In this document: positions 1 through 10,562 of the stretch, piece by piece
Layout: every line of letters begins with the position of its first letter
Numbering within the stretch: the stretch's first letter is position 1
Assembly (NCBI RefSeq): GCF_905171775.1
Contig: NC_053494.1
Span: 120,743,528-120,807,527, forward strand
Length of the DNA stretch: 64,000 nucleotides
From: Rana temporaria
Taxonomy: Eukaryota; Chordata; Amphibia; Anura; Ranidae
Reading direction: 5' to 3'
The notes under the pieces: model-generated
The model's input: only the letters and a program-made list of their open reading frames with translations
The model's database searches: none
What the model was told of the DNA's origin: nothing
Position numbers and translations under genes: made by a program

Positions 1-575
1 ATACAATCCTCTCTACAGACAATTCCTTGGACTTCATGGCTTGGTAGTACAGGAATCTTTTTCTAAGTCGGAGCGACTTGCGTCACTCCTATTAGAACGG
101 TTCCATTCACTACAATGGGACGTGACTTTTCAGGCGACACAGCCGCCTGACAAGTCGCGTCCCATTGTAGTGAATGGAACCGTTCTAATAGGAGCGACGC
201 AAGTCGCTTCGACTTAGAAAAGGGTTCCTGTACTACTTTGGGGGCGATTCGGGGCGACTTGCATTGACTTCAATACTGAAGTCATTTTGCAAGTTGCCTC
301 TCAAGACGCCTTGAAATCACCTTGCCGAGTCGCCTGTGTGTGAACCGGCTCTCACTGTGGGACTTTATATAGACAGGTGTGTGCCTTTCCAAGTCATGTC
401 TAATCAACTGAATTTACCACAGGTGGACTCCAATCAAGTTGTAGAAACATCTCAAGGATGATCAGTGGAAACAGAATGCACCGAGTGTCATGGAAAAGGC
501 TGTGAATACTTATATACATGTGATTTTTTCTTTTTTAATAAAGTTGCACAAATTTCAAACAAACTTCTTTAGTTC
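1..575 (-). mobile_element. Tc1/mariner relic, terminal part, split by a MITE
   Basis: Bases 1-44 and 357-575 resemble the end of a widespread vertebrate Tc1-like element. They carry its characteristic text about fixing 'cttcatggcttgg', the 'ggtggactccaatcaagtt' segment and the 'aaggctgtgaatactta' segment. The second relic at 62205-63103 has the same segments, so the relationship can be seen inside this window. The two pieces are separated by a palindromic MITE at 45-356 that replaced a little of the original sequence. Transposase coding would run on the minus strand, but only a non-coding end and perhaps a few codons are present. It is a dead fragment cut by the window edge. Confidence 0.75.
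45..356. mobile_element. Palindromic MITE, GAGCCGGTTCACAC-type terminus
   Basis: The right end reads 'gtgtgaaccggctct', the same terminus as the element at 26289-26559. Bases about 66-235 form a near-perfect palindrome centred near 148, with arms of about 85 bases containing 'aagtcggagcgactt'. The left terminus is missing, so this copy is rearranged or truncated. It has no coding capacity. A PIF/Harbinger-type origin is a guess from the terminal sequence. Confidence 0.7.
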
Positions 576-701
576 TGAGCTTTGCACATTTTTAACCACA
601 CAATTTGCCACGTTTCTTGTCACCCTTTTTTTGTGTGAAAAATGCACATCCACATGCTGTTTGGGGTGCCATTCAGGTTTAACTGAACTTAAAATAGTTA
701 A

Positions 702-1102
702 AGGGTCACTAAAGGTTTTTTTTTTTTTAAGCTAAATAGCTTCCTTTACCTTACTGCAGTCCTGGTTTCATGTCCCCATTGTTCGTTTATACTCTGATGT
801 TGCTGTAATTCTGCTCTGTTTTGGACACTTCCTGGTTGTCTGTTTCCTGATGACCACAGTACTGGGAGATTTTAGTTTTGTTTTCAAACCAATACTGCTC
901 TATAGGTCTGTCCAGCACAGATACAGCATAACATGATAAAACGAAACTAAATGCAAAAACAAAACTAAAAAACTACAGGTACATTATATGATTGGTTTTT
1001 ATCTATTTTTAATCGTTTTTAAAAGGAATCAGTTAACTATTTAGTCAATATACCCTGTAAACAGTCATTTCAGCAAAAAATATTTTTTCCTTTAGTGTCA
1101 CT
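702..1102. mobile_element. TTAA-flanked MITE (AGGGTCACTAAAGG termini)
   Basis: The element is bounded by TTAA at 698-701 and 1103-1106. Its ends are inverted: AGGGTCACTAAAGG on the left and CCTTTAGTGTCACT on the right. The interior is AT-rich with no open frame. TTAA target duplication is typical of piggyBac-like elements, so this is probably a non-autonomous piggyBac derivative. The 3' TTAA is followed directly by 'aggggttgtaaagg', which looks like the start of another member. Confidence 0.65.
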
Positions 1103-1189
1103 TTAAAGGGGTTGTAAAGGTAATTTTTTTCCACGTAAATAGCTTCCTTTACCGTAGTGCAGTCCTCCTTCACTTACCTCATCCTTCGA

Positions 1190-1851
1190 TTTTGCTTTTA
1201 AATGTCCTAATCTCTGATACACTACGCCGCCGTAACTTACTTTTTTTTTTGTATCCTTAAAGAATGCAATTCAAATGGATGTGATGGGGGTGTGTTTTAT
1301 GTAAATACGTCTTGACCCAACGTAAATTACGTTTTTTTTCAACTGCGCATGTGCCATCCGTGGGGGTATCCCAGTGCGCATGCTCGAAATTAAACCGAAA
1401 CAAGCCAATGCTTACGACGGTGATGTCATTCTATGCAAAGTCCTATTTGCGAATGACTTACGCAAACGACGTAACATTTTCAAAATTTGACATGGGAACG
1501 ATGGCCATACTTAACATAGGATACGCCTCATATAGCAGGGGTAATTATACGCTGGAAAAAGCCGAACGCAAACGACGTAAAAAAATGCGCCGGACGTACG
1601 TACGTTCGTGGATCGCCGTATCTAGCTAATTTGCATACTCGACGCGGAATTAGACGGAAACGCCACCTAGCGGCCAGCGTAAATATGCACCTACGATCCG
1701 ACGGCATACTAAGAAGTACGCCTGTCGGATCGATCCCTCATTCAGTCGTATCTTGTTTTGTGGATACAAAACAAAGATACAACGCGGGAACTTTGAAATT
1801 ACGCGGTGTATCAATAGATACGCCGACGTAATTCGTTTGTGGATCTGGCCC
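1190..1851. repeat. Fragment of the GGCCCGGATTCAC repeat family
   Basis: This stretch is dense in 'cgtaaat', 'acgccg' and 'tacgtc' motifs, and its right end 'tttgtggatctggcccc' is a degenerate copy of the terminus of the complete elements at 46467-47176 and 47505-48237. The left terminus is not recognisable. The open frames here are by-products of the TA/CG-rich composition and are not called as genes. Confidence 0.55.
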
Positions 1852-2471
1852 CTTGTGTTTCTGCTAAGCAAGAACATGGATCTCTGTCTTCACCCAGTCA
1901 AAGCAACCCCCACACAGTTAGCAAGCACTCCCAGGGAACACATTTAACCCTTTGATCGCCCCTGATGTTAACCCCTTCCTTGCCAGTGTCATTAGTACAG
2001 TGACAGTGCATTTTCTTTAGCACCGATCACTGTAATAATGTCACTGGTTCCCAAAAAGTGTCACTTAAACCCCTTTCACCACGCTGGGGCATTTTTCAGG
2101 CGCTTTAGTGTGAAAGCACTCAGGCTTTCACATTGGGATTGCAGATTCTTTCAGGCTTTCACACTGAGGCGTTTTTCAGGCGCTTTAGCGTTAGATTTGT
2201 CCGCCGAAATTTCTCAGTCCCACTAAAAATCGCTGATCGCCGCTATTACTAGTAAAAAAAAAAGAAAAACATTCCATAAATCTATCCCATAGTGTGTAAA
2301 CGCAATGACTTTTGCGCAAAGCAATCAATCAACGCTGATTAGGATTACCAAAAATATGTAGCAGAATACATATTGGCCTGAATTTAGGAAGAAATTTTAC
2401 TTTTTACAGTTTTATAGCAGAAAGTAAAAAATGTTTATTTATTTTTCAAAATGTTCACATTTTGTTGTTTA

Positions 2472-2800
2472 GGCTCCATGCACACTGGATGCTAAAATAA
2501 TGTTATAAAAACGCCAGTAGCTTTGCAGGGAGTCTTTTAACGTCTTTGCATTAGCGTTTATTAGCATTTTTCAGCGTTAGGGTTTTTTTTTTTCAATGGA
2601 TCATAAACGCTAAAAAATGCTGGCGAGCCACGTTTTTGAGAAAAAAGCCCATAAACTCCACTGCTCATTAAAGCTGAAAAACGTCCATGTGTGCATGGAC
2701 ACATAGGCTAACATAGAGTGGAGTTTATGGGCTTTTAAAAAAAAAAACGCCCAAACTCCAATAAACTGCAGTTTATTCGCTCCAGTGTGCATGGAGCCTA
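2472..2800. mobile_element. Foldback MITE, GGCTCCATGCACACTGGA termini
   Basis: The left end 'ggctccatgcacactgga' is matched by the inverted right end 'tccagtgtgcatggagcc'. The inner arms also pair, through segments around 'actccaataaact' and 'agcccataaactcca'. A relative with 'ggccccatgcacacaag' termini lies at 51524-51957. It is non-coding. Confidence 0.7.
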
Positions 2801-3015
2801 TAGCGCATAAAATAAAAACTGCAGAGGTGAACAAATACCACCAAAAGAAAGCTCTATTTGTGGGAAAAAATGGACATCAGTTTTATGAAAAGTTTATGAA
2901 AAGAGCTTTGGAAGCGCCGCAACACGGCCATTTTAACCCCTTCTTTGGCCACTAGCGGGGATTAAAACGAGCTGCGCTTTACCGCTAACGCACAGGCGGT
3001 CCCAGTGTGAAAGGG

Positions 3016-3390
3016 TTCTTGTACACACGATCGGAATTTCTGATGGAAAAAGTCTGACCCAATTTTTTTATCGGATATCCCGACCGAGTGTGTGCCCCGA
3101 AGGAGTTTTTCCATCGCAAATTCCGACCTACTTAGAAATTAGAACATGTTCCATTGGAAATTCCGTTCGTCTGTATGGAACTCCGATGGAAAAAAACATG
3201 CATGCTCAGAATCAAGTCGACGCATGCTCGGAAGCATTGAACTTCATTTTTCTCGGCTCGTCATAGTGTAATACGTCACTGCGTTTTGGACGGTCGGAAT
3301 TTGGTGTGACAGTGTGTATGCAAGACAGCTTGAGCGGAACTCCGTCAGAAAAATCCAGGCGGAAATTTCGATCGTGTGTACGGGGCATTA
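3016..3390. mobile_element. MITE with TACACACGATCG termini, copy 1
   Basis: The left end is 'gtacacacgatcgg' and the right end 'gatcgtgtgtacggggcat' is its inverted partner. The core repeats variants of 'ggaatttccgat' in both orientations, so the element is largely self-complementary. Related copies, sometimes with different cores, occur at 25401, 37971, 43968 and 57561. Confidence 0.75.
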
Positions 3391-3481
3391 GTGTCACTGG
3401 TCCCCAAAAAAGTGTCAGTTAGTGTCAGAATGCTCACCGCAATATCGTAGTGCCACTATAAGTCACTGATCGCCTCCATTA

Positions 3482-3486
<5 letters not shown>

Positions 3487-3514
<28 letters not shown>
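3487..3514. repeat. (AT)n microsatellite
   Basis: Fourteen or so uninterrupted AT dinucleotides lie inside the composite repeat block. Confidence 0.95.
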
Positions 3515-3516
<2 letters not shown>

Positions 3517-4048
3517 TATAGTTTGTAGACGCTATAATCAAACCGATCAATACACTTTGGGTATGGAATTGGATATATGTGATTGTACGATATTATTATT
3601 TTATTTCTTATGGTTGAACTTGATGGACTTGTCTTTTTTCAACCTGACTAACTATGTAACTATGTAACTATGTAATAGATGCTTATAGGGATTTTTGTTA
3701 CCGAAAATATGTAGCAGAATACATATTTGCCTAAATTTATGAAGAAATTCGATTTTTTTGTCCATTTTTTATTTGATTTGGTTTATAGCAATAGCATTTT
3801 TTCAAAATCATAATTTTTTATAGCGCAAAAAAAAATAAAAAACGCAGCGGTGATCAAATACCACCAACAGAAAGCTCTATTTGTGGCGGGAAAAAAAGGA
3901 CATCAATTTTATTTGGGTCGCACGATCGAACAATTGTTAAAGTATTGCAAATAAATGGTCTGGTCAGGAAGGGGGGTAAACCTTCCGGAGATGAAGTGGT
4001 TAAAGAATGAAATGATCTAGTGAATATAGCGTATCCAGCAGTCAGAAT

Positions 4049-4724
4049 GTGATAGACTGTATGTGGGACAGAACACGCACACCTAGAGGGATGCCGGGGG
4101 TGCTCAGTCTGGAGGGTTCCCTGTCCAGCAGCGTGCACACAGGGCTGTGTTTACTCCTTTCCATGGAGCCTCTCCTCCTCCTTGTACACGGCTCCTCCCC
4201 TCCTGCAATGCCTGCCTGGGAATCCCGGCCCTGACCACACTTTGTGCCCGGGACTTTTCAAAGCTCTCTAACCTGTAGCCTGTCCCGAGGGTCCCCATAA
4301 TAGAGAGGCCAGAGCTGAGGCAGCTGGAGAGGGTAGCCATCCCTGAGGGACCTGTCTTCCTCATTCCAGCTCTCCCCTCCTACACCTCTCACTGCCCTTC
4401 CTTCCTTCCTTCCTTCCCTCCTTCCGCATTCAGGGGCTCTATAGCTCCCCAGGGAGTCCTCTCACACCTGGACTCCAATAAAACAAGTTTTTATTACTTT
4501 TCTTTCTGGCACTTTTCCCTAAACTTTCAGGGAAGTCCCCAATTCTGACCCTTTCACCTGCTTTCTGTCAGTGTGATGTCATAGAGTGGAGGGACCTCAG
4601 GATGGAGTACTATGCCTGGTGATGGTGTCCTATGTCACCTGTTCCTGGGGGAAGTGACACCGTGTGAATTGGGGACAGTCGCAGGCCGGGCTCTCGTTTT
4701 TACCTTTTGGCGAGGAAGGCGAAG
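4049..4724 (+). promoter_or_regulatory. PARD3B: Probable 5' flank / 5' UTR of PARD3B
   Basis: The sequence changes here from AT-rich repeats to GC-rich DNA, with pyrimidine tracts including a 'ccttccttccttcc' run near 4398-4420. It leads directly into the exon at 4725. I see no clear TATA box, and the start of transcription cannot be placed. Part of this stretch is presumably the untranslated leader of the first coding exon, since the PARD3B start lies within it without a visible splice acceptor just upstream. The assignment rests on the neighbouring exon. Confidence 0.45.
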
Positions 4725-4844
4725 ATGAAAGTGACAGTTTGTTTTGGGAAGACTGCCATTGTGGTCCCCTGCAAGGATGGGAAGTTCAGCGTCAGAGAAT
4801 TAATTCAACAAGCTGCACAAAGATACATCAAAGCCAAGGAGAAA
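4725..4844 (+). CDS. PARD3B: PARD3B first coding exon (residues 1-40), partial gene
   Basis: The 40 codons begin MKVTVCFG and continue with VVPCKDG, LIQQAAQRY and KAKEK. This is the start of the Par-3 N-terminal oligomerisation domain, and it is closer to PARD3B than to PARD3 (for instance IVVPCK and the Lys-rich end). Par-3 proteins are cortical PDZ scaffolds in epithelial polarity and tight-junction assembly; the N-terminal domain mediates self-association. The start has A at -3 and is the first in-frame ATG. The exon ends after AAA at 4844 at a phase-0 GTAAGA donor, which matches where I recall the vertebrate Par-3 sequence continuing with a GPGYW-like segment. No later exon was found, so the window is either all intron 1 downstream or the gene is interrupted. 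CDS codon use is ordinary for a vertebrate. Confidence 0.88.
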
Positions 4845-4850
4845 GTAAGA
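4845..4850 (+). other. PARD3B: Splice donor of PARD3B exon 1
   Basis: AAA|GTAAGA closely fits the vertebrate 5' splice consensus. It falls exactly where similarity to Par-3 proteins stops; the reading frame beyond gives unrelated residues and then a stop codon. Confidence 0.85.
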
Positions 4851-5159
4851 GCAACAATGTTTTCTTCTGTCACTAATGTCCTGTGTCATGGTTATGTATA
4901 ATACAGCAGAGGAGCAAAACCTGCTCATGTGTGTACTGTATGTATGCGGGACATCCGGGGAGCTGGGGTGGGCTACTTACCTGATACAGGGGTCTCAGAT
5001 GTGGCCCCTAAAAACTCCATAGGGCCACACATAATATTCAGTGAATGTAATGCTACAGAAATTGTCAGGCTGCTGACAAGTGACAGGAGATTGTTAGAGA
5101 CTGCAGATCAGTAATGGGAGATGGTTAGAAACTGCAGACAGGTTACCAAAGAATGTTAG

Positions 5160-6215
5160 AGACCACTAGCAGGTAACCAGAGATTGTTAGAGAGCGCAGG
5201 CATGGAACCGGAGATTGTTAGAGAGCGCAGGCATGGAACCGGAGATTGTTAGAGAGCGCAGACAAGGAATCGGAGATTGTTAGAGAGCGCAGACAAGGAA
5301 TCGGAGATTGTTAGAGAGCGCAGACAAGGAACCGGAGATTGTTAGAGAGCGCAGGCATGGAACCGGAGATTGTTAGAGAGCGCAGACAAGGAAGCGGAGA
5401 TTGTTAGAGAGCGCAGACATGGAACCGGAGATTGTTAGAGAGCGCAGGCATGGAACCGGAGATTGTTAGAGAGCGCAGACAAGGAAGCGGAGATTGTTAG
5501 AGAGCGCAGACAATGAACCGGAGATTGTTAGAGAGCGCAGACAAGGAACCGGAGATTGTTAGAGAGCGCAGACAATGAACCAGAGATTGTTAGAGAGCGT
5601 AGACAAGGAACCAGAGATTGTTAGAGAGCGTAGACAAGGAACCAGAGATTGTTAGAGAGCGCAGACAATGAACCAGAGATTGTTAGAGAGCGCAGACAAT
5701 GAACCGGAGATTGTTAGAGAGCGCAGACAAGGAACCGGAGATTGTTAGAGAGCGCAGACAATGAACCAGAGATTGTTAGAGAGCGTAGACAAGGAACCAG
5801 AGATTGTTAGAGAGCGTAGACAAGGAACCAGAGATTGTTAGAGAGCGCAGACAATGAACCGGAGATTGTTAGAGAGCGCAGACAAGGAACCGGAGATTGT
5901 TAGAGAGCGCAGACAAGGAACCGGAGATTGTTAGAGAGCGCAGACAAGGAACCGGAGATTGTTAGAGAGCGCAGACAAGGAACCGGAGATTGTTAGAGAG
6001 CGCAGACAAGGAAGCGGAGATTGTTAGAGAGCGCAGACAAGGAAGCGGAGATTGTTAGAGAGCGCAGACAAGGAAGCGGAGATTGTTAGAGAGCGCAGGC
6101 AAGGAAGCGGAGATTGTTAGAGAGCGCAGGCAAGGAAGCGGAGATTGTTAGAGAGCGCAGGCAAGGAAGCGGAGATTGTTAGAGAGCGCAGGCAAGGAAG
6201 CGGAGATTGCTAGAA
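5160..6215. repeat. 31-bp minisatellite, about 33 copies
   Basis: The unit contains 'gagattgttagagagcgcag' followed by a variable segment such as 'acaaggaaccg', 'gcatggaaccg' or 'acaatgaacca'. Spacing between successive 'ttagagagcg' cores is 31 bases. Variants occur in blocks: 'gcatgg' copies early, 'gtagacaagg' in the middle, and 'gcaaggaagcg' copies at the end. This is the pattern expected from repeated unequal exchange or slippage. The array starts about 320 bp inside PARD3B intron 1. It has no coding potential. Confidence 0.95.
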
Positions 6216-6540
6216 ACTGTAGATCAGTAATGTGAGATGGTTAGAGACTGCTGACAAGTTACCAAAGAATGTTAGAGACTGCTAACAATCTCCGCTTACT
6301 TGTCAGCAGTCTCTAACATTCTTTGGTAACTTGTCAGCGGTTTCTAACCATCTCGCATTACTGATCTACAGTTTCTAGCAATCTCTGGTTACTTGTCAGT
6401 AGTCTCTAACAATCTCCAGTTATTTGCTATCGGTCTCTAACATCTCAAGTTACTTGTCTGCGCTCTCTAACAATCTCCGGTTCCTTGTCTGCGCTCTCTA
6501 ACAATCTCCGCTTACTTGTCAGAGACCACTAGCAGGTAAC
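6216..6540. repeat. Inverted hinge within the minisatellite
   Basis: Units here run in the reverse orientation ('ctctaacaatctccg', 'gtctctaacattctttgg'). The stretch 6236-6285 is the reverse complement of 6290-6345, giving a local palindrome. The orientation then flips back at about 6541. Confidence 0.85.
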
Positions 6541-7090
6541 CGGATATTGTTAAAGAGCACAGACAAGTAAAGCGGAGATTGTAAGAGAGCGCAGACGAGT
6601 AAAGCGGAGATTGTAAGAGAGCGCAGACGAGTAAAGCGGAGATTGTAAGAGAGCGCAGACGAGTAAAGCAGAGATTGTAAGAGAGCGCAGACAATTAAAC
6701 AGGAGATTATTAGAGAGCGCAGACGAGTAAAGCGGAAATTGTTAGAAAGCGCAGACGAGTAAAGCGGAGATTGTTAGAGAGCGCAGACGAGTAAAGCGGA
6801 GATTGTTAGAGAGCGCAGACGAGTAAAGCGGAGATTGTTAGAGAGCGCAGACGAGTAAAGCGGAGATTGTTAGAGAGCGCAGACTAGTAAATCGGAGATT
6901 GTGAGACAGCGCAGATGAGTAAATCGGAAATTTTATAGAGAGCGCAGTCGAGTAAATCGGAGATTGTTAGAGAGCGCAGACGAGTGAAGCGGAGATTGTT
7001 AGAGCGAGACGATTAAACAGGAGATTGTTAGAGAGCACAGACGAGTAAAGCGGAGATTGTTAGAGAGCGCAGACGAGTAAAGCGGAGATT
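6541..7090. repeat. Second block of the minisatellite, 32-bp variant
   Basis: The repeating unit is 'gagtaaagcggagattgtta' followed by 'gagagcgcagac', 32 bases, about 17 copies. It differs from the first block by the 'gagtaaagc' segment. The two arrays are clearly of common origin. Confidence 0.93.
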
Positions 7091-8334
7091 GTGGGCAAGC
7101 AATGGGAGGTTTTCGGAGACTTGAGGCAAGCTTCTGGAGACGCGTTACATGAGACTGCTAGAGAACAATGATTTGTGTTCCATACAGCCCCCTTAAAAAT
7201 GACTTGATTTTTCTCAACAAGCTCCATTGTAAAAACATGAAAAGGGAAGGACATAGCAGAAAAAGTAAGGCATTGTGAAATAAACCAATCCAGGCAAAGG
7301 AATAGTTTCCCTTCACTGGCTTGAATAAGCTCCCCAGTAAAGAATACACAGACTTCTGACTGCAGAGGCTCTGAGGACCGTACAATAAAGGTGCCCACAC
7401 ATGGATCCAAGTTCAGCAGGGACCAGACAAATGTCCATCCATGTGTGGGCAGAGTGGTTGTACAGAAGTCCATCTGCCGTGGCCCACAAACGTTTTAAAA
7501 TGACGAGAAACCTAGAATTCTATTTTAACTATTTGTAGCCAGAAGATAAGAAATAGAAAGTATTTTTCTGGAGTTCCTCTTTAAATACTGGCAAAGCGGG
7601 ATGCTGTGAGGTGTATTTTAGATGAATTGTGAATCGTTTGTCTTTAGAAAAGAGAACACATAAAGTTATTTTCTTTCAAGTATTGTCTATCCAGAAGCCG
7701 GATTTGGCCTGGCTTAGGTAGAATGTTATTATTTACTTCTGCACTGAGATTAGGGAAGCATGTATAGAAATGTAAGGACCTGTTCACACTTAGAGGTTGG
7801 TTTATTAAAACTGGAGAGTGTAAAATCTGGTGCAGCTCTGCATAGAAACCAATCAGCTTCCAGTTGTCAAAGCTTATATGAACAACTGTTCACTTCCTGG
7901 ATTTACACAGACACGCCTCCAGCCCTGCAACTCTTATTGGCCCTCTTATGACTCACCCCCCTTTCCCTTCCTGGTAAACGCTCACGAGAGAGAGCTGTGC
8001 TTGATGTCACAAGCCTGGGCTAATGACCAGACAAGAAACAGGAAGTGGGCTGTATAAAGTATTTACTGGCAGAATTTTTTTTTTTTTTTTTTGTATCCAA
8101 AGTTAAAACAACAAGGGCAGAAGATTTAAAAGATGCAAAGTTGAAAAAAATTACTGAAGGTCCCCTTTAAATACCACCATTGAGAACTTTCAATGTATCT
8201 GTTTAGTAACAATTAGTGAAATACCTGCAACAGTATATAGTGGGTAGCTTCAGGTTTTTTAACTGGCCCACGCCCATTAAAATCAATGGGCAGCGGTGCT
8301 TTGCGGGTGGTTTTGACCCCTTTTCAACAGTATA
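7091..8334. other. Intronic DNA with dispersed repeat fragments, no gene
   Basis: Bases about 7388-7455 contain a small inverted repeat ('ggtgcccacacatggat' with 'tccatccatgtgtgggc'). Bases about 7797-8170 contain the 'aactggagagtgtaaaat' and 'aaaccaatcagcttccag' text that I associate with common frog repeats. An antisense frame of 137 codons at 7060-7473 shows no recognisable domain and starts inside the minisatellite, so it is not called. Confidence 0.4.
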
Positions 8335-8462
8335 GATACATTGTAGATGTGTGCACATTCTCAGTATGTATACATTGTAGATGTGTGCACATTCACAGTA
8401 TGGATACATTGTAGAGGTGTGCACATTCACAGTATGGATACATTGTAGATGTGTGCACACAT
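8335..8462. repeat. 34-bp tandem repeat, about 4 copies
   Basis: The unit 'tacattgtagatgtgtgcac' plus 'attcacagtatgga' is repeated with few changes. Confidence 0.9.
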
Positions 8463-8587
8463 TGAAAGAGCAGAATGGATCAATTTCACTGGTGCAAAAA
8501 AAAAAAAGAAAGTATCTGTTCATCCAGCCAGAAATCATGTGAGCTGATGACTTCCTGTACTTGCACCTCTGCACTGTTATCAGTTAA

Positions 8588-9013
8588 AGCGGTAGTAAAG
8601 TCTTCTTTTTCACTTTGACCTCCAGGTAAGCCTATAATAAGGTTTACCTGTAGGTAAAAAGAATATCTCCTAAACCTGTACGGTTTAGGAGATATTCCCT
8701 TTGCATACAGCCGCTGACTTCAGTGGCGTATGCGCTCTGAGTGCCCAGCTGAAGGAAAGATATCTCCTGCACGCATGTGCGGGAGTGACGACATTGCGGC
8801 TCTGGCCACTCACAGCGCCGGAGCCGCGATACCCAGAAGACACGCAGAGGGAAAATGTTGGCTTCCTCGGCGTGGACCGAGATCACCTGCCGATGCCTTG
8901 TTCTAAGGTAAGTTGCTCTAAGGTAAGTATTTCATAATGAACTAGTATGCATACTAGTTCATTATGCCTTTTGCCTTACAGGTTTAAATAAAAAAAACAG
9001 GTTTACAACCGCT
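8588..9013. mobile_element. TTAA MITE, AGCGGTAGTAAA type
   Basis: TTAA at 8584-8587 is followed by 'agcggtagtaaagtc'. The far end, 'ggtttacaaccgctttta', is the inverted partner with a decayed TTAA. A perfect palindrome 'taatgaactagtatgcat' and its mirror lies at about 8935-8964. A sister copy is at 39484-39828. Confidence 0.7.
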
Positions 9014-9086
9014 TTTACATTGCTCCCTGCTATCTCTGTGAACTTTCCCTGTTCTGGAGAAGAGGGGGTGTTATGTAGTCCTAAAA

Positions 9087-9494
9087 CAGCAGTTCCAAAC
9101 CTTTTTGTCACCAGGAACTGGTTTAGTTAAAGACAATGCTTCACTGCTTCACACCCCGGGGAGGGATGGGGGTGGTGTTGCTGTCAATCCTGTATTTGCA
9201 GCCACTCATGCGCTACTATTACTGCTTCAGCTCTACCTCCACTCAGATCATGAGGTATTGGATTCTCTTGGAGCACACCACCTAGATCCTGCGCATGCCC
9301 AGTTTAGAGTTCGGGTTTGTGCTTCTATAAAATTCTAATGCCACTGACTGGAGGTGATGCTCACGTGGTAATGTGAACCACTGTAAGTACAGACCAAGCC
9401 TCGCTTGTCCCCCGCTCACATCCTGCTGTGCGACCCAATTGCTAATACGCCACGCACTGGTACCAGTCTGTGGCCTGGGGGTTGGGGATCTCTG
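9087..9494. mobile_element. Non-autonomous hAT element with 8-bp target duplication
   Basis: The direct repeat TCCTAAAA at 9079-9086 and 9495-9502 flanks an element starting CAGCAGTTCCAAACC and ending GGGGATCTCTG. Inside are 'accaggaactggttt' and 'ctggtaccagtctgtggcc', the text of Charlie-type hAT elements. It carries no transposase. Confidence 0.85.
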
Positions 9495-9502
9495 TCCTAA
9501 AA

Positions 9503-10249
9503 TACTCCAGGTCTTATGGTGACAACACTGCTCAGTGCAGTTGTCCTGCTAAGAAAACAAGTGTTAATAGCAGAATAAGGATTAAAATTAAGGAGAAAAC
9601 TTATGAAATAAGAAACAAATGCAGCCACCACATCAAAAGAAAGCTGCAATAATATCCCTTTTGTTAGAGTTTGCACCAGGTCATCCCAGTAGACATTTGT
9701 TACTTTATCTGTAATGTCATCCAGCAGGCAACGGCATTCTTGATAAACAGGTTGGAATTTCAAACGTCATCAGTGAGAGTAATTAAGATTTATCTCATGT
9801 ATTTCTTTGGGATTGTATGAATGAGTTTAGGGAAAATACGTTTGGAATCAACTTCTTCTATTTAGGTCACAGCAAATCCTAATTGATAGTGACACATACC
9901 AAGACTTCAGTTTAATGACTGCAATGACAGTTCATTTTCATTCAAAACACCTGCCAGATAACAGGAACACTGGATGCACTTTTACATGTTTATCACATGT
10001 GTTCTCCTTCATTTTTGTGGAATAATACATGTTTTGGGAAGATTTGGCTTCACACTTGTGTATTGTGGTAGCCATGCTAAATGAATAGTACTATGTGCAT
10101 TGTGTTGCTTTTCATTTAGCATGGCACCCCTTGCACACATACAGTAGATGCCAATGAATCTGTTTTGCAGCACACCATAATGCGCATACCGTGGTCTTTT
10201 TTGGTCTGTTGAGGTGTTTTGTCAGCAGGAGTACAGGCAGTACACCTGT
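9503..10249. other. Apparently single-copy intron, no gene
   Basis: I see no repeat termini or open frame of note. Bases about 9780-10010 are AT-rich, of even complexity and without the hallmarks of the surrounding repeats, so they are a candidate for conserved non-coding sequence. Confidence 0.4.
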
Positions 10250-10405
10250 AAGGGGCCTGGAGGTCCCCAGGGCCCCGGATGGCAACCCCCTTAATTTTAT
10301 TTTTATTAAAGGGCTCAGAGGTCCCCGGGGCCCCAGATGGCTACCCCCTTCTTTTTTTTTGTCAGGGGCCCAGAGGTCCCCAGGGCAACCCCCTTTTTTT
10401 CTTTT
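10250..10405. repeat. Three degenerate tandem units of about 60 bp
   Basis: Each unit has 'gaggtccccagggccccgga' or a variant, then 'tggcaacccccttt' and a T-rich tail. Three units run head to tail. The overlapping open frames in three registers (about 10191-10535) are explained by this GC-rich repeat. Confidence 0.75.
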
Positions 10406-10562
10406 GTTCGTCACCCAAAGCCCCCCGACCTCAATTCGCGGCGGCAGCACCTCCCTGCTTCTCAATTCGTGGCACTCCTCCGCTTCTCAATTCACAGCCT
10501 GCTTGAGTACAGTTTTTGAAAATATAGTAAATTAACTTAAAAACAATATATAATAATTACTT

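Larger units (their letters stand above)
1940..4010. repeat. Composite repeat block with nested MITEs
   Basis: The outer repeat has the recurring text 'gatgttaaccccttcc', 'cagtgtcattagtacag' and 'agtgtcactggt', and ends in 'gaagtggttaa'. Related copies occur at 55985-56830 and, at the ends only, 59949-61049. It is interrupted by a MITE with 'cccctttcac' termini (about 2068-3015), which holds an inner foldback (2472-2800), and then by a TACACACGATCG MITE (3016-3390). Short 'ctatgtaa' repeats lie near 3650-3676. No gene is supported. Confidence 0.55.

Noticed and set aside
1312..1629. 105-codon frame near the start of the window
   Set aside because: Lies in CG/TA-rich MITE-family sequence, with no domain or codon pattern.
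4664..4876. 70-codon frame overlapping PARD3B exon 1 in another register
   Set aside because: The PARD3B frame has clear family similarity and a splice donor; this one has neither.
5160..7090. CRISPR-like array of regularly spaced repeats
   Set aside because: Units are contiguous with no unique spacers, and the host is a vertebrate; it is a minisatellite.
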